Assembly (NCBI GenBank): GCA_946221915.1
Contig: CAMIKG010000005.1
Span: forward strand, 62,001-126,000
DNA length: 64,000 bases
Source of the DNA: an uncultured Erwinia sp.
Lineage (GTDB): Bacteria; Pseudomonadota; Gammaproteobacteria; Enterobacterales; Enterobacteriaceae
Direction: 5' to 3'
The position numbers and the translations under genes are program-made. Position 1 is the stretch's first letter. Every line of letters starts with the position of its first letter. The notes below the pieces were generated by a model. It had not been told where the DNA came from. It saw only the letters and a list, made by a program, of their open reading frames with translations, and ran no database searches. Of the stretch, positions 18,462 to 28,345 are shown one piece after another.

Positions 18462-19421
18462 ATGAGTCAGTTACCCACACGTCAGCTTGGCCGCAGCCAG
18501 CTCCAGGTTCCGCCACTCACTTTTGGCGGCAATGTGTTTGGCTGGACGATTGACCAGGCAACCTCCTTTTCCCTGCTGGATGCGCTGGTAGAGAAGGGGC
18601 TCTATTTTATTGATACCGCAGATGTTTACTCGCGCTGGGCCGACGGCAATCAGGGCGGTGAGTCAGAAACCATTATCGGCAACTGGCTGAAGAAAAGCGG
18701 CAAACGCGACAGGATTGTGCTGGCGACCAAAGTCGGTATGGACCTGGGCGACGGGAAAACCGGCCTCGCGCCGAAATATATTCGTCAGGCGGTGGAGGAC
18801 TCTCTGCGTCGTCTGCAGACCGACTATATCGATCTCTACCAGGCGCACCGCGATGACGAAGACACGCCGCTGGCTGATACGCTGGCGACCTTCGATGCGC
18901 TGGTGAAAGAGGGCAAGGTGCGCACCATTGGCGCGTCGAACTACAGCGCGGAGCGGCTGGCGGAAGCGCTGAAGATCAGCGAGCAGCAGCAGCTGGCGCG
19001 CTATGAGACCATTCAGCCGGAATATAATCTTTACGACCGTCAGCCGTTTGAGAGTGGCCTGCAGCAGCTGGCGCAGGAAAAGCAGCTGGGCGTGATCAAC
19101 TACTATTCGCTGGCCAGTGGTTTCCTGAGCGGTAAGTACCGCACGCCGCAGGACGCGGGTAAAAGTAAACGGGGCGATGGCGTGGTGCAGCAGTACCTTA
19201 ATCCGCGCGGCCTGAAAATTCTCGCCGCACTGGATGAGGTGGCTGCTGCGCGCAATGTGTCGCTGACGCAGGTGGCGCTGGCGTGGCAGATTGCCCGTCC
19301 GGGCATTACTGCGCCGATTGTCAGCGCCACCTCGCTGCAGCAACTGGATGAACTGGTGAAAGCGGCGACGCTGACGCTCAGCGACGCCGAAAATCAGCAG
19401 CTGGAACTCGCCAGCCGCTGA
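18462..19421 (+). CDS. Aldo/keto reductase
   Basis: A 319-residue protein of the aldo/keto reductase family. The catalytic tetrad is visible in order: D and Y in IDTADVYSRW, K in VLATKVGM, and H in YQAHRDDEDT. The C-terminal half contains the NADPH-binding strand. The start at 18462 is chosen for the AGGAGAAAGAG immediately upstream; the longer open frame beginning at 18387 lacks a site. It is close to the YajO/Tas-like NADP-dependent group. The substrate cannot be inferred. It is a single gene, divergent from mdtABC and convergent with yegD. Confidence 0.88.
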   Translation: MSQLPTRQLGRSQLQVPPLTFGGNVFGWTIDQATSFSLLDALVEKGLYFIDTADVYSRWADGNQGGESETIIGNWLKKSGKRDRIVLATKVGMDLGDGKTGLAPKYIRQAVEDSLRRLQTDYIDLYQAHRDDEDTPLADTLATFDALVKEGKVRTIGASNYSAERLAEALKISEQQQLARYETIQPEYNLYDRQPFESGLQQLAQEKQLGVINYYSLASGFLSGKYRTPQDAGKSKRGDGVVQQYLNPRGLKILAALDEVAAARNVSLTQVALAWQIARPGITAPIVSATSLQQLDELVKAATLTLSDAENQQLELASR

Positions 19422-19424
19422 CGT

Positions 19425-20774
19425 TCAGAACACCACCTGCGCCCAGCGCGCCAGGCCGGCGGTGACGGAACCAAAATCGTCGCCGCTGGCCAGCGGAATA
19501 TCCGGCAGCTGCTGCTGTAATGCCTGACGCAGCAGCGGTGAGCGCGCGCTGCCGCCGGTGAGATAAATCACATCAGGGCGGGCCGCACTGCTCTCCAGCG
19601 CCAGTTTGACCTGCTCCTGAATCCGCTCCAGCGGCTGCTGAATCGCTGCCTGCAGTCCCGCCACGCTGATCTCGCTGCCGAGCGCCGTTTCGATAAAATC
19701 GAGCGCCGCATGCGTCTGCTGACGATCGGACAAGGCAATTTTGCTCTCTTCCGCCGCGCGCACCAGACGATAGCTGAGACGCTGCTGCCACACTTTCAGC
19801 AGGCGTTTCACCGCCTCTGGCTGTTCGGCATCGCGCATCAGATCCTGCAGCTGCTTACGGCTGGCGCTGGAGTAGAAATCGCTCTGCGCCGGAACATCGT
19901 TAATCGCCACGGCGTTCCACCACGGCAGGGCGGGCAGGGCGATGCCTTTCAGCGTTTGTCCGCCGAGGCCGAGATGCGGCATCAGCTCTTTAAATGCCAG
20001 CGTAATATCAAGATCGTTACCGCCGACGCGGCAGCCGCTGTGGCCGAGCAGGCTGGCGCTGCGCTCCGCTTTGTCGCGCCACTGTGGGCCCATCAGCAGC
20101 ACCGAGCAGTCGGTGGTACCGCCGCCGATATCCACCACCAGCACTTTGGTTTCCTGCTGCAGCGTGGCTTCAAACTCTAATCCGGCGGCGACCGGTTCAA
20201 ACTGGAACTCCACATCACGCAGACCCGCGCGTTTCGCGGCGCGTTCAAGAATGCCCTGCGCCTGCTGGTTGGCTTCTTCGCCGCCCAGTCCCTGGAAGTT
20301 GATCGGCCGGCCAATCACGGCCTGGTCGATGCTCTGGCCGATCTGCTTCTCCGCCGTCTGGCGAATATGCAGCATCATGGCGCACACCAGATCTTCAAAC
20401 AGCGCAATCTGCTGTGGCTTCAGGCCGCTGGCGCCAAGGAAGGATTTCGGCGATTTGACGAACCACACTTCTTCCGGGTCATCCATATACTGCGCCAGCG
20501 AGGCAAGGCCGAACTGCACGCTGGCAGGCGTGACCTCGATATCCTCTTCGCGGTTAAACGCGATGGCACGGCGCAGCAGCGCCTGGTTTTCCGCATCCGG
20601 CGTCGGAACCTGATGGTGGCGATACAGCCATTCACTGATCGCTTCGCGGGTGGGGGCGCACAGCATTGAGGGCAGCCAGGGCGAGTTATTTTCCAGCGAC
20701 AGCAGGCGCGGTGCGCCATTTTCCATTACTGCCACCGAACAGTTAGCCGTCCCGTAATCGAATCCGATAAACAT
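19425..20774 (-). CDS. yegD: Hsp70-like protein YegD
   Basis: A 449-residue protein with only the actin-like ATPase half of Hsp70. Phosphate-1 is FIGFDYGTANCSVAV at the N-terminus, phosphate-2 is VVDIGGGTTDCSV, and the adenosine loop is YLTGGSARSP. There is no substrate-binding domain. The start at 20774 has GGAG nine bases upstream and gives the same length as E. coli YegD. Its role is unknown. In E. coli it also lies close to mdtABC and yegE, so the order is conserved; alkA, present next to yegD there, is absent here. Confidence 0.9.
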   Translation of the reverse strand: MFIGFDYGTANCSVAVMENGAPRLLSLENNSPWLPSMLCAPTREAISEWLYRHHQVPTPDAENQALLRRAIAFNREEDIEVTPASVQFGLASLAQYMDDPEEVWFVKSPKSFLGASGLKPQQIALFEDLVCAMMLHIRQTAEKQIGQSIDQAVIGRPINFQGLGGEEANQQAQGILERAAKRAGLRDVEFQFEPVAAGLEFEATLQQETKVLVVDIGGGTTDCSVLLMGPQWRDKAERSASLLGHSGCRVGGNDLDITLAFKELMPHLGLGGQTLKGIALPALPWWNAVAINDVPAQSDFYSSASRKQLQDLMRDAEQPEAVKRLLKVWQQRLSYRLVRAAEESKIALSDRQQTHAALDFIETALGSEISVAGLQAAIQQPLERIQEQVKLALESSAARPDVIYLTGGSARSPLLRQALQQQLPDIPLASGDDFGSVTAGLARWAQVVF

Positions 20775-20929
20775 GTTGACGCTCCGCATCGCGAAAAAAA
20801 GGGGGCGACTTTAGCGCAGGCAGGGGCTGCTGGCAACTGCCGCTGTTGCAATTTGCCTGAGGGAGAGCCGCTTCCCGCTGAGCGCACGCATATTTGCATT
20901 GTTTTGTTACATCGTGAGTGGTAAATCTG

Positions 20930-20963
20930 TTGTGATTAATAGAATGCAAATCATTATCGTTAC
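20930..20963 (+). promoter_or_regulatory. Fur box and likely promoter of the TonB receptor
   Basis: TAGAATGCAAATCATTATC at 20940-20958 matches the 19-bp Fur consensus (GATAATGATAATCATTATC) at about 15 of 19 positions. A TTGTGA at 20930-20935 is a plausible -35 element, with the -10 inside the Fur box (CATTAT, 16-bp spacing). Fur would repress the receptor gene when iron is sufficient. The match is seen; binding is inferred. Confidence 0.75.
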
Positions 20964-21082
20964 GATTCTCGCTCTGCATTCGCCGAACTTCTGCGCCGTC
21001 CACGGTATGAGAGCGGGTGCGGAAGACGATCACAACAACAGTGGCATCGCTTCAATTAACCAACACTTCGATGAGAAAAATT

Positions 21083-23275
21083 ATGTCTGTGAGAAACAGC
21101 AACACCAGTGCACATATGCCGGCTGGCAGCAGCACGTTTACCTTTTCCCTGCTGGCGCTGGCGATTCATTCGCTGATAACGTCAGGTATGGCGCAGGCGG
21201 CGGAGTCCGGCACCAGTGCTGCTGCCGCGTCCGGCACGCCGCAGGAGATGGTGGTGACGGGGAGTGCAGAGGCGTCAGAAAACAGCGATAAGCAGGATTA
21301 CACGGTACAAACCACCCGCGCCGGCACCAAAATGCTGCTGGCGCCACGCGATGTGCCGCAGTCTGTCAGTGTGATCACTGAAGAGCGGATGCGGGATCAG
21401 AATCTGCAGTCGATAGCTGAGGTGCTGACCAATACCACGGGAGTTTCTACCACATATTATGACAGTGAACGCCCGACGTTTTATTCGCGTGGCTTTACCA
21501 TCGATAACTTCAGCTTTGATGATATTCCTACTTCGCTGAATGATGGCACGGCATTTGGCGATGATGGTTCCGATACCGCCATCTACGAACGTATTGAAGT
21601 GGTGCGCGGCGCGACTGGCCTGATGAGCGGTTCCGGTAATCCGGCAGCATCTGTCAATATGGTGCGTAAACATGCTGACAGTAAAACCTTCCAGGGCAAT
21701 GTCAGCGCCAGCTATGGCAGCTGGGATAAACAGCGTTATGTGCTGGATCTTTCTGCGCCGCTGAGTGAGTCGGGTGCGGTGCGTGGCAGGGTGGTTGCCG
21801 GTTATCAGGATCAGAACAGCTATCTCGATCGCTACAAAAAAGACAGGAAATTTATCTACGGCGTGGTGGATGCTGATTTAACGGACAGCCTCACTGCTTC
21901 TGTCGGGTACGACTACCAGCAGAGCCATGCCAGCAATATCACCTTTGGTGGTATTCCGACCTGGTATACAAACGGTGTACGCACTAACTATTCGCGTCAT
22001 TTCAATGCGGCGGCTGACTGGGCGTATTCTGATGTCACATCACGCAAAGTATTCGCCAACCTGACACAAAGTTTCGACAATGGCTGGCAACTCCGCCTCA
22101 ATGGTACCCATGCAGAGAGTGACATTGATTTCAAATCAGTGTCGCCGAATGGCTTCCCGGATGAGGGTACGGGGTTGGGCACGACAGGCTATGGCTACTG
22201 GTATAAGGGCAAGCGAACGGTTGATGCGGTAGATGTCTTCGCCTCGGGGCCGTTTGAGTTATTTGGCCGTCAACATCAATTACTGGCGGGGGGAAATTAC
22301 AGCCGCCAGCGCAACAGTTACGATACTGCGGTTGACCCTTCAGTCGTTATCGGTGATTTCAATCACTGGAATGGTGACGTAACGGCCAACTGGGGAAGCT
22401 GGACACCTTCTTCCGATACCGTACGCCAGAAATCCGCCTACACCGCTGCGCGTTTTTCTCTCGCTGACCCACTGGCGCTGATTATTGGTGCCCGTTACAC
22501 CCAGTACAGCACCCATGGTACCTCGGCGGATATGGAGAAAAACAACCTTACGCCATACAGCGGTCTGATCTATGACATCAACGAGAACTGGTCGGCTTAT
22601 GCCAGCTACACGTCTATCTTCCAGCCACAAAAATACCGCGATACTGATGGAAAATACCTGTCGCCAGTCACCGGGAAGAACTATGAGCTTGGGCTGAAGT
22701 CGGACTGGCTGAATGGCCGCCTGACGACCAACCTGGCGGTATTCCGTATTGAACAGGATAACGTGGGTGTGCAGGATGGCGGTAAGATGGCCGCGGACAC
22801 AGGCGAATACGCCTACTATGCTGCGCAGGGTGTGGTCAGCCGTGGTATCGAATTTGAGCTGAATGGCAACGTCACCGACAACCTGAAAATGACTTTCGGC
22901 GCGACCCGATATGTAGCGCAGGATGCCAGTAATGAACGCGTAAATTCACAGTTGCCGCAAACCAGCTTCAAACTCTTCACCAGCTATAACTTGCCGATGA
23001 TGTCTGAGCTGACGCTGGGTGGCGGCGTTAACTGGCAGAACCGTACGTATGTGGATGTGGCTGGGTATTCAACGCCTTCCGGCTCCGACGAACGCATCTA
23101 TCAAAAGAGCTACCCACTGGCGAGCCTGTTCGCCCGCTATCAGGTTACGCCGCAAGTCACGGTGCAGGCCAACGTCAACAATCTGTTTGACCGTACTTAC
23201 TACACCTATCTGGGCGGTTATCTGGTGTACGGCGATCCGCGCAGCTACTCAGTTAATGTCAGCTACGCGTTCTGA
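21083..23275 (+). CDS. TonB-dependent siderophore receptor, FhuE-like
   Basis: A 730-residue outer-membrane receptor. A signal peptide ends near AQAAES (about residues 38-40), followed by a TonB-box-like EMVVTG, the plug domain with PRDVPQSVSVITEE and the VRGATGLMSGSGNPAASVN loop, and the 22-strand barrel ending in YAF. The RGATGLMSGSGNPA loop and length resemble FhuE (coprogen/ferric rhodotorulic acid) receptors. The ligand is inference. The start is uncertain: ATG codons at 21017, 21071 and 21083 are in frame, and 21083 was chosen for signal-peptide length. The gene is isolated; no siderophore synthesis or permease genes accompany it. Confidence 0.85.
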   Translation: MSVRNSNTSAHMPAGSSTFTFSLLALAIHSLITSGMAQAAESGTSAAAASGTPQEMVVTGSAEASENSDKQDYTVQTTRAGTKMLLAPRDVPQSVSVITEERMRDQNLQSIAEVLTNTTGVSTTYYDSERPTFYSRGFTIDNFSFDDIPTSLNDGTAFGDDGSDTAIYERIEVVRGATGLMSGSGNPAASVNMVRKHADSKTFQGNVSASYGSWDKQRYVLDLSAPLSESGAVRGRVVAGYQDQNSYLDRYKKDRKFIYGVVDADLTDSLTASVGYDYQQSHASNITFGGIPTWYTNGVRTNYSRHFNAAADWAYSDVTSRKVFANLTQSFDNGWQLRLNGTHAESDIDFKSVSPNGFPDEGTGLGTTGYGYWYKGKRTVDAVDVFASGPFELFGRQHQLLAGGNYSRQRNSYDTAVDPSVVIGDFNHWNGDVTANWGSWTPSSDTVRQKSAYTAARFSLADPLALIIGARYTQYSTHGTSADMEKNNLTPYSGLIYDINENWSAYASYTSIFQPQKYRDTDGKYLSPVTGKNYELGLKSDWLNGRLTTNLAVFRIEQDNVGVQDGGKMAADTGEYAYYAAQGVVSRGIEFELNGNVTDNLKMTFGATRYVAQDASNERVNSQLPQTSFKLFTSYNLPMMSELTLGGGVNWQNRTYVDVAGYSTPSGSDERIYQKSYPLASLFARYQVTPQVTVQANVNNLFDRTYYTYLGGYLVYGDPRSYSVNVSYAF

Positions 23276-23282
23276 CAGGCGC

Positions 23283-23307
23283 TTCCCCGGCCACACTGGC
23301 CGGGGAA
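23283..23307. terminator. Hairpin between the receptor and yegE
   Basis: A perfect 11-bp stem, TTCCCCGGCCA at 23283-23293 with its complement at 23297-23307 (loop CAC), lies 7 bp after the receptor stop codon and 35 bp before the end of convergent yegE. There is no following T-run, so it may act with Rho or as a bidirectional RNA-end hairpin. Confidence 0.6.
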
Positions 23308-23342
23308 ACGCACTGACGGTGCTGGCTGTTACTGCAGCACTG

Positions 23343-26300
23343 TCATTTAATGGCGAAATAACTGTGATTCAGTAAGGCGTGCAGCGGTTCGCGGCTGGCG
23401 ACCGCGCTGCCCCAGGCGACATCGACGCCGATAGTAGTCAGCGTGGCTAACGCCAGCGGCAGCTCCACCGGGCCGGCAATGGTGGCGATATTCAGGCGCT
23501 GCGCGTGGCCGTAAATAATCGATACCATCATCTCATCCATCAGGTTACAGTGGATATTGCTGACCAGATCGGCGCTCAGCATCAGATAGTCAATCTCATC
23601 GGCAGGCAGCAGGGCAAAGGCATCCAGATTACGGCCAAAGTTGCGCAGAATAATGCCGCAACCCAGCTGGCGTAGTCGGGCAATATTGTTGTGCAGCTGC
23701 TCATGTGCTTCCAGCATCGCCTCGCTTTCCAGCATAAACCACAGCAGATTGCCGTTTACCTGACCACGGGTAATCCTGCTGACCAGTTCATCAACAAAGC
23801 TCTCATCTTTCAGGCTCCAGGCCGACAGCGGCAGGGCGATGCCAATTGCTTTACCAGCAATGCCTGCCGCATAGCTGCTGTAGAAGGTGGCGATGACCTT
23901 ACGGTCCAGGGCAACAAATTGGGCCGGAGCCTCAAGGCTGTTGCGGAATTCGGTCTCTTCGATTTCCTGACCCGCGGATGAGAACAGCTGCAGTTCCGCC
24001 AGCCAGAAACTGACCGACTGCGTTTTGCGCGGCGGCGCGACCGCCCAGACCATCAGACGCAGCGGATTTTCATGGATAACGCGCTGGCTCTCTTCATCAG
24101 TCATCACCGGCCGCAACTGGCGCTGCAGGCGCGCTTCATACACCGAAAGCTGTCCGCGACCATTATGCTTGGCGTTGTAACAGGCGAGATCCGCCTGCGC
24201 CATCACTTCGCTGTTCTGGCAGTTGTCCTGGTGAATTTGCGTTAAGCCCGCGCTTGCGCCGACGCGGTACAGACGGCCTTCCCACAGGAAACGATATTCG
24301 TTGATGCTGGTCACCAGCCGCTGCACCACGTCAATGGCCTGTCCGGTGGAACAGTCGCTGAATAAGATACCAAACTCGTCGCCGCCGAGGCGCGCCAGCA
24401 TATCGGAACCGCGCAGCTGCGACTGCATCAGCCTAGCCAGTTCACGCAACAGCGCATCACCGGCGGCATGCCCAGCCGTATCGTTAATGGCTTTAAACCG
24501 ATCGAGATCGACAAAGCACAGTACATGCTGATGACGATGTTCACTGGCTGACACCAGGATGCGCTTCAGATGATGTTCAAAGCTGGAACGGTTTGGCAGC
24601 CGCGTCAGCATATCGTGTGAGGCGCTGTAACTCAGGCGTTTCAGCAGCTCACGCGATTCACTGACATCATGAATCACCATCACGCTGCCGACATTGCGTC
24701 CATCGGGCGAGGTCAGTGGCGTAATGCTGTAATGAATATCAAACTGATCGCCACGGGTATTGTGCAGTACCAGATCCTGCTCAAAGTCAGGCGTGGTTTT
24801 AGCCGCTGGCAATTCGCACAGCAGCAGGCTCTCCATTTCCGGACCTTCGCGACCGTGGGTAATATGCAGCAGGGTGCTGAGCTGTTTGCCCGCCGCCTGT
24901 TCCAGCGTCCAGCCGCTCATTTTCTCGGCCACCGGGTTCATAAAGATCACCTGCATCTCTTCATCGGTGGTGATCACCGCTTCGCCGATGGAGTCGAGGG
25001 TGATCATCATTCGTTCCTGCTCGCGGAACAGCGCATCATTCAGCTGACGGATTTCTGTCACATCCAGATTGACGCCCAGCATCCGCTCGATTTTGCCGTC
25101 TTCGCGCGGAATACAGGTGGCCTGGGAACGCACATAGCGCACGCCCTGGCTGCTGCGGATGCGGTATTCGATATTCAGCGGCTGCCGGGTCTCCAGCGTA
25201 TGCTGCACGGCATCTTCCACCTTCTGCTGGTCCTGCGGCAAAATACTCTCCAGCCAGAACTGGATGGTTGGCGTTTCGTTGCGCGGCAGTTCAAAAATTT
25301 CAAACGAGCGTTTATCCCAGCTGATTAACTCGCTGGTGAGATTCCACTCCCAGACACCAACCCCGCCGGCTTCGTTAGCCAGCGTGATGCGCTCCATCAG
25401 CTGGCGGTTGATTTCGGCTGTCTGTTTTAACTCGGTAATGTTTTCGATTTGCGAGATAAAGTAGAGCGGCTCGCCTTCTGAATCGCGCGCCAGTGACACG
25501 GACAGCCGTGCCCACACCAGTTCGCCATCTTTGCGGAAATAACGTTTCTCCATGGTGTAGCTGTTGATGGCGCCGGACAGCAAATCCAGAAACTGTTCAA
25601 GGTCGGCATTGAGATCGTCAGGATGGGTAATTTGCTGGAAATTCATGCGCTTAAGTTCCTGCGCATCGTAGCCCAGCAAGTTGCACAGCGCTTTATTTAC
25701 CTGCAGCCAGTTGCCGCTGGTGGAAACCAGCGCCATACCGATGGCGGAATATTCCATTGCATTGCGAAAGCGGTTCTCGCTCTCGGTGATATGTATTTTC
25801 TCTTCACGCAGCGTGTGCATCACCATGGTCATAATATGGCTGGGCAGCAGCGCCATCAGAAAAGGGACCCAGGGCGCGGTGAGGGAAAAAGCGGGACTGG
25901 TGGTGGCGGAACTCAGGTCGAAAATATGCAGCGCCAGCATCAAGGACATCATCGATATATTGGCGAAAGAGACAATAAATGCTTCCAGTCGCTGCAGGCG
26001 CACTGCGCTCCAGAACAGAATGACGATGACGAAGGTAAACGGCCACGGCAAATAACGCAGCGCGATAAAAGACAACAGCAGGGTAACCACCAGCGTTGCC
26101 ACGGTTTCCAGCTTGGCGCGCTGGTGTAACTCTTTCCGGAACCAGCCGGGCTGCCACAGCATGCAAACCGGCCCCAGCGCCAGCATGCCAATGGTTTCCG
26201 AGATGGTCCAGGTCAGGAAAAAGTGCCAGTGACTGACCTGGCTATGCGGCAGCCATAGCAGGGCAATAACGCCGCCGAGCAGTGGGGTGACGATGCCAAC

Positions 26301-26690
26301 CGCGGCCATCATTTTCGCCCAGCAGGCCAGCGAACTGAGCGGCGCGTGCCGATCGAGCAACAGTCGCAATAAGTAGCCGCCGACCAGTGCCTGCAACAGA
26401 TTGGTCAGCGGATATTTCAGCGATGATGTCAGCGAGAGGCCAAAAAACAGGGTATTCGCCAGCATGGTAGCGGCAACGCAGCACAATAATGCGGGCAGCA
26501 GTGTGGCCAGGGAGTAGCGAAAAACCACCACGGTCATTAATGCTGTGGCGAACCACACCGGCGAAATGCTTCCGCTTACTTTGATCAACTCAAGGCAGAA
26601 AAACGTCAGGGCGAAGTTAACCGCCCCCAGCTGCAGGGGCTTCTTCCAGGAGGCAAGTGGTCGCAAAGAAGCCAGGATATCAGTTGTCAT
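23343..26690 (-). CDS. dgcE: Diguanylate cyclase YegE (DgcE): MASE1-PAS-GGDEF-degenerate EAL
   Basis: About 1115 residues. An N-terminal MASE1 membrane domain (about residues 15-290, 8 or so helices) is followed by three PAS/PAC segments (about 300-670), a GGDEF domain with intact RLGGDEFGILF, and an EAL-type domain. In the EAL domain the signature is replaced (around MVWAVAPP), so phosphodiesterase activity is not expected. DgcE makes cyclic di-GMP and feeds curli/cellulose control in E. coli. The ATG at 26690 is preferred over the TTG one codon before it. The gene is followed by the receptor gene in convergent orientation. Confidence 0.93.
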   Translation of the reverse strand: MTTDILASLRPLASWKKPLQLGAVNFALTFFCLELIKVSGSISPVWFATALMTVVVFRYSLATLLPALLCCVAATMLANTLFFGLSLTSSLKYPLTNLLQALVGGYLLRLLLDRHAPLSSLACWAKMMAAVGIVTPLLGGVIALLWLPHSQVSHWHFFLTWTISETIGMLALGPVCMLWQPGWFRKELHQRAKLETVATLVVTLLLSFIALRYLPWPFTFVIVILFWSAVRLQRLEAFIVSFANISMMSLMLALHIFDLSSATTSPAFSLTAPWVPFLMALLPSHIMTMVMHTLREEKIHITESENRFRNAMEYSAIGMALVSTSGNWLQVNKALCNLLGYDAQELKRMNFQQITHPDDLNADLEQFLDLLSGAINSYTMEKRYFRKDGELVWARLSVSLARDSEGEPLYFISQIENITELKQTAEINRQLMERITLANEAGGVGVWEWNLTSELISWDKRSFEIFELPRNETPTIQFWLESILPQDQQKVEDAVQHTLETRQPLNIEYRIRSSQGVRYVRSQATCIPREDGKIERMLGVNLDVTEIRQLNDALFREQERMMITLDSIGEAVITTDEEMQVIFMNPVAEKMSGWTLEQAAGKQLSTLLHITHGREGPEMESLLLCELPAAKTTPDFEQDLVLHNTRGDQFDIHYSITPLTSPDGRNVGSVMVIHDVSESRELLKRLSYSASHDMLTRLPNRSSFEHHLKRILVSASEHRHQHVLCFVDLDRFKAINDTAGHAAGDALLRELARLMQSQLRGSDMLARLGGDEFGILFSDCSTGQAIDVVQRLVTSINEYRFLWEGRLYRVGASAGLTQIHQDNCQNSEVMAQADLACYNAKHNGRGQLSVYEARLQRQLRPVMTDEESQRVIHENPLRLMVWAVAPPRKTQSVSFWLAELQLFSSAGQEIEETEFRNSLEAPAQFVALDRKVIATFYSSYAAGIAGKAIGIALPLSAWSLKDESFVDELVSRITRGQVNGNLLWFMLESEAMLEAHEQLHNNIARLRQLGCGIILRNFGRNLDAFALLPADEIDYLMLSADLVSNIHCNLMDEMMVSIIYGHAQRLNIATIAGPVELPLALATLTTIGVDVAWGSAVASREPLHALLNHSYFAIK

Positions 26691-26825
26691 CAAGAGTTCC
26701 AGAAAGGCGCGGCAGCAGAACAGGCTGACTTAACTACAACAACACTTTTTGCATGCTAGCACATCAGATGCGCAATGCATGCGTGGCATGCCAATTATGC
26801 GCGATCCATTGCGCAAATCAGGGCC

Positions 26826-27443
26826 TCAGGGACGTTTAAGTAAGTCTGCGCGGGTCCAGGGTTTTTCCAGTCCGGCAATCTGCGCAGAGAGACGCTCAAG
26901 AAAATGCTGAGTGGTGGCGATTCGTCCCTGAGTCATCAGCAGCAGCGGCACCAGCAGCGCCACGCCTAATTGCGCCACGCTAAAGCCTTTCAGTTGCGAG
27001 CGGCGCTGCGAGACTAAAAACGCGGTGCTCAGCGTGAAACCCAGTAATAAACCGCTCACCACTTCGCTGGTAGAGTGGGCATTGAGCACCAGCCGCGAAA
27101 AGCCAACCAGCAGAGGGATAAGATATCCCGCGCCCAGCGCCAGTCCGCGCCACAGCGGGGCAAGGCGGCCAGAGAGTAACCACAGCATCACCGGCCACAG
27201 CGTGGCGGACATCGCGCTGTGGCCGCTGAAGCCGGTGAAATTAAAGCGCACGCTACCGATGCCAAAACCCATAAAGGCGATTTTCGACAGGCTGACCGTC
27301 ACACCGGCCAGGCAGAACGCCAGCAGCCAGTACCAGACGGCGCGCCGGTTATCATTTTTCCACGGCATCACCAGCGCGATAATCACCGCGGTGGGGATCA
27401 GCAGCATACTGTCGCCAAAATAGGTTAAGGTTCTCCAGGACAT
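26826..27443 (-). CDS. PAP2-family membrane phosphatase
   Basis: A 205-residue protein with about six hydrophobic segments. PAP2 motifs 2 and 3 are visible: TGFSGHSAMS, and SRLVLNAHSTSEVVSG, where the usual aspartate is glutamate. Motif 1 is less clear. Such enzymes dephosphorylate membrane lipid phosphates, including undecaprenyl diphosphate or phosphatidylglycerophosphate. The start at 27443 has AAGGAA just upstream; an upstream in-frame start would add 12 residues. It sits between yegE and udk, where E. coli has no such gene. A link to carrier-lipid recycling for the nearby polysaccharide loci is speculation. Confidence 0.8.
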   Translation of the reverse strand: MSWRTLTYFGDSMLLIPTAVIIALVMPWKNDNRRAVWYWLLAFCLAGVTVSLSKIAFMGFGIGSVRFNFTGFSGHSAMSATLWPVMLWLLSGRLAPLWRGLALGAGYLIPLLVGFSRLVLNAHSTSEVVSGLLLGFTLSTAFLVSQRRSQLKGFSVAQLGVALLVPLLLMTQGRIATTQHFLERLSAQIAGLEKPWTRADLLKRP

Positions 27444-27598
27444 AGTGTTCCTTGTGACTGACTTCGGGTGGCAAGGCAATCACCGATTGCACTTATCTCT
27501 CATTATCGGCAGTTTACCGATGAAGATGAGTTTTCTCCAAAGGGAAAGTCTGAAAAGCCCGCCGCCGCTTTTTTCTGGTATCAAAACGGCAAAATCCC

Positions 27599-27604
27599 TA
27601 TAAT
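27599..27604 (+). promoter_or_regulatory. Candidate -10 element for udk
   Basis: A perfect TATAAT lies 78 bp upstream of the udk start codon in the 238-bp divergent region between the PAP2 gene and udk. No strong -35 element is seen at 16-18 bp spacing, so only the -10 is called. Confidence 0.45.
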
Positions 27605-27681
27605 TGCCCGCGAAACAACCCTCTCATTCCTGATACGTCACGCTGACTGATGTATCACTTAGTTATCAGGTCTTTAATTTT

Positions 27682-28323
27682 ATGACTGACAAGTCTCACC
27701 AGTGCGTCATTGTAGGAATCGCAGGCGCTTCAGCGTCGGGAAAAAGCCTCATCTCCAATACCCTTTATCGTGAAATACGCGACCAGGTCGGCGATGAGCA
27801 CATCGGCGTTGTCCCGGAAGATGCCTACTACAAAGACCAAAGCCACCTCACCATGGAAGAGCGGGTTAAAACCAACTACGATCACCCCAGCGCGATGGAT
27901 CATAATCTGCTGCTGCAGCATCTGCAGATGCTGAAATCGGGTCAGGATATTGAGCTGCCGGTTTACAGCTATGTGGAGCATACCCGCACCAAAGAAACCA
28001 TTCATCTGAAGCCGAAGAAGGTCATCATCCTTGAAGGTATTCTGCTGCTGACCGACGCACGTCTGCGTCAGGAGATGAACTTCTCGATTTTTGTTGATAC
28101 CCCGCTGGACATTTGTCTGATGCGCCGGATGAAGCGTGACGTCAATGAGCGCGGTCGTTCAATGGATTCTGTGATGGCGCAGTATCAGAAGACGGTGCGG
28201 CCAATGTTCCTGCAGTTTATCGAACCGTCGAAGCAATACGCCGATATTATCGTGCCGCGCGGCGGGAAAAACCGTATCGCAATTGATATTCTGAAAGCCA
28301 AGATCAATCAGTTTTTTGAGTAA
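27682..28323 (+). CDS. udk: Uridine kinase
   Basis: A 213-residue cytosolic kinase that phosphorylates uridine and cytidine with GTP or ATP for pyrimidine salvage. The P-loop GASASGKS is at residues 14-21. The DAYYKDQSHL and YDHPSAMDHNLL motifs contact the nucleoside, and RMKRDVNERGRS supplies the lid arginines. The length equals the E. coli enzyme. udk, dcd and asmA follow each other closely on the plus strand as in E. coli, and probably form an operon. Confidence 0.97.
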   Translation: MTDKSHQCVIVGIAGASASGKSLISNTLYREIRDQVGDEHIGVVPEDAYYKDQSHLTMEERVKTNYDHPSAMDHNLLLQHLQMLKSGQDIELPVYSYVEHTRTKETIHLKPKKVIILEGILLLTDARLRQEMNFSIFVDTPLDICLMRRMKRDVNERGRSMDSVMAQYQKTVRPMFLQFIEPSKQYADIIVPRGGKNRIAIDILKAKINQFFE

Positions 28324-28345
28324 TACGTAAAGGGAGCCGACGGCG

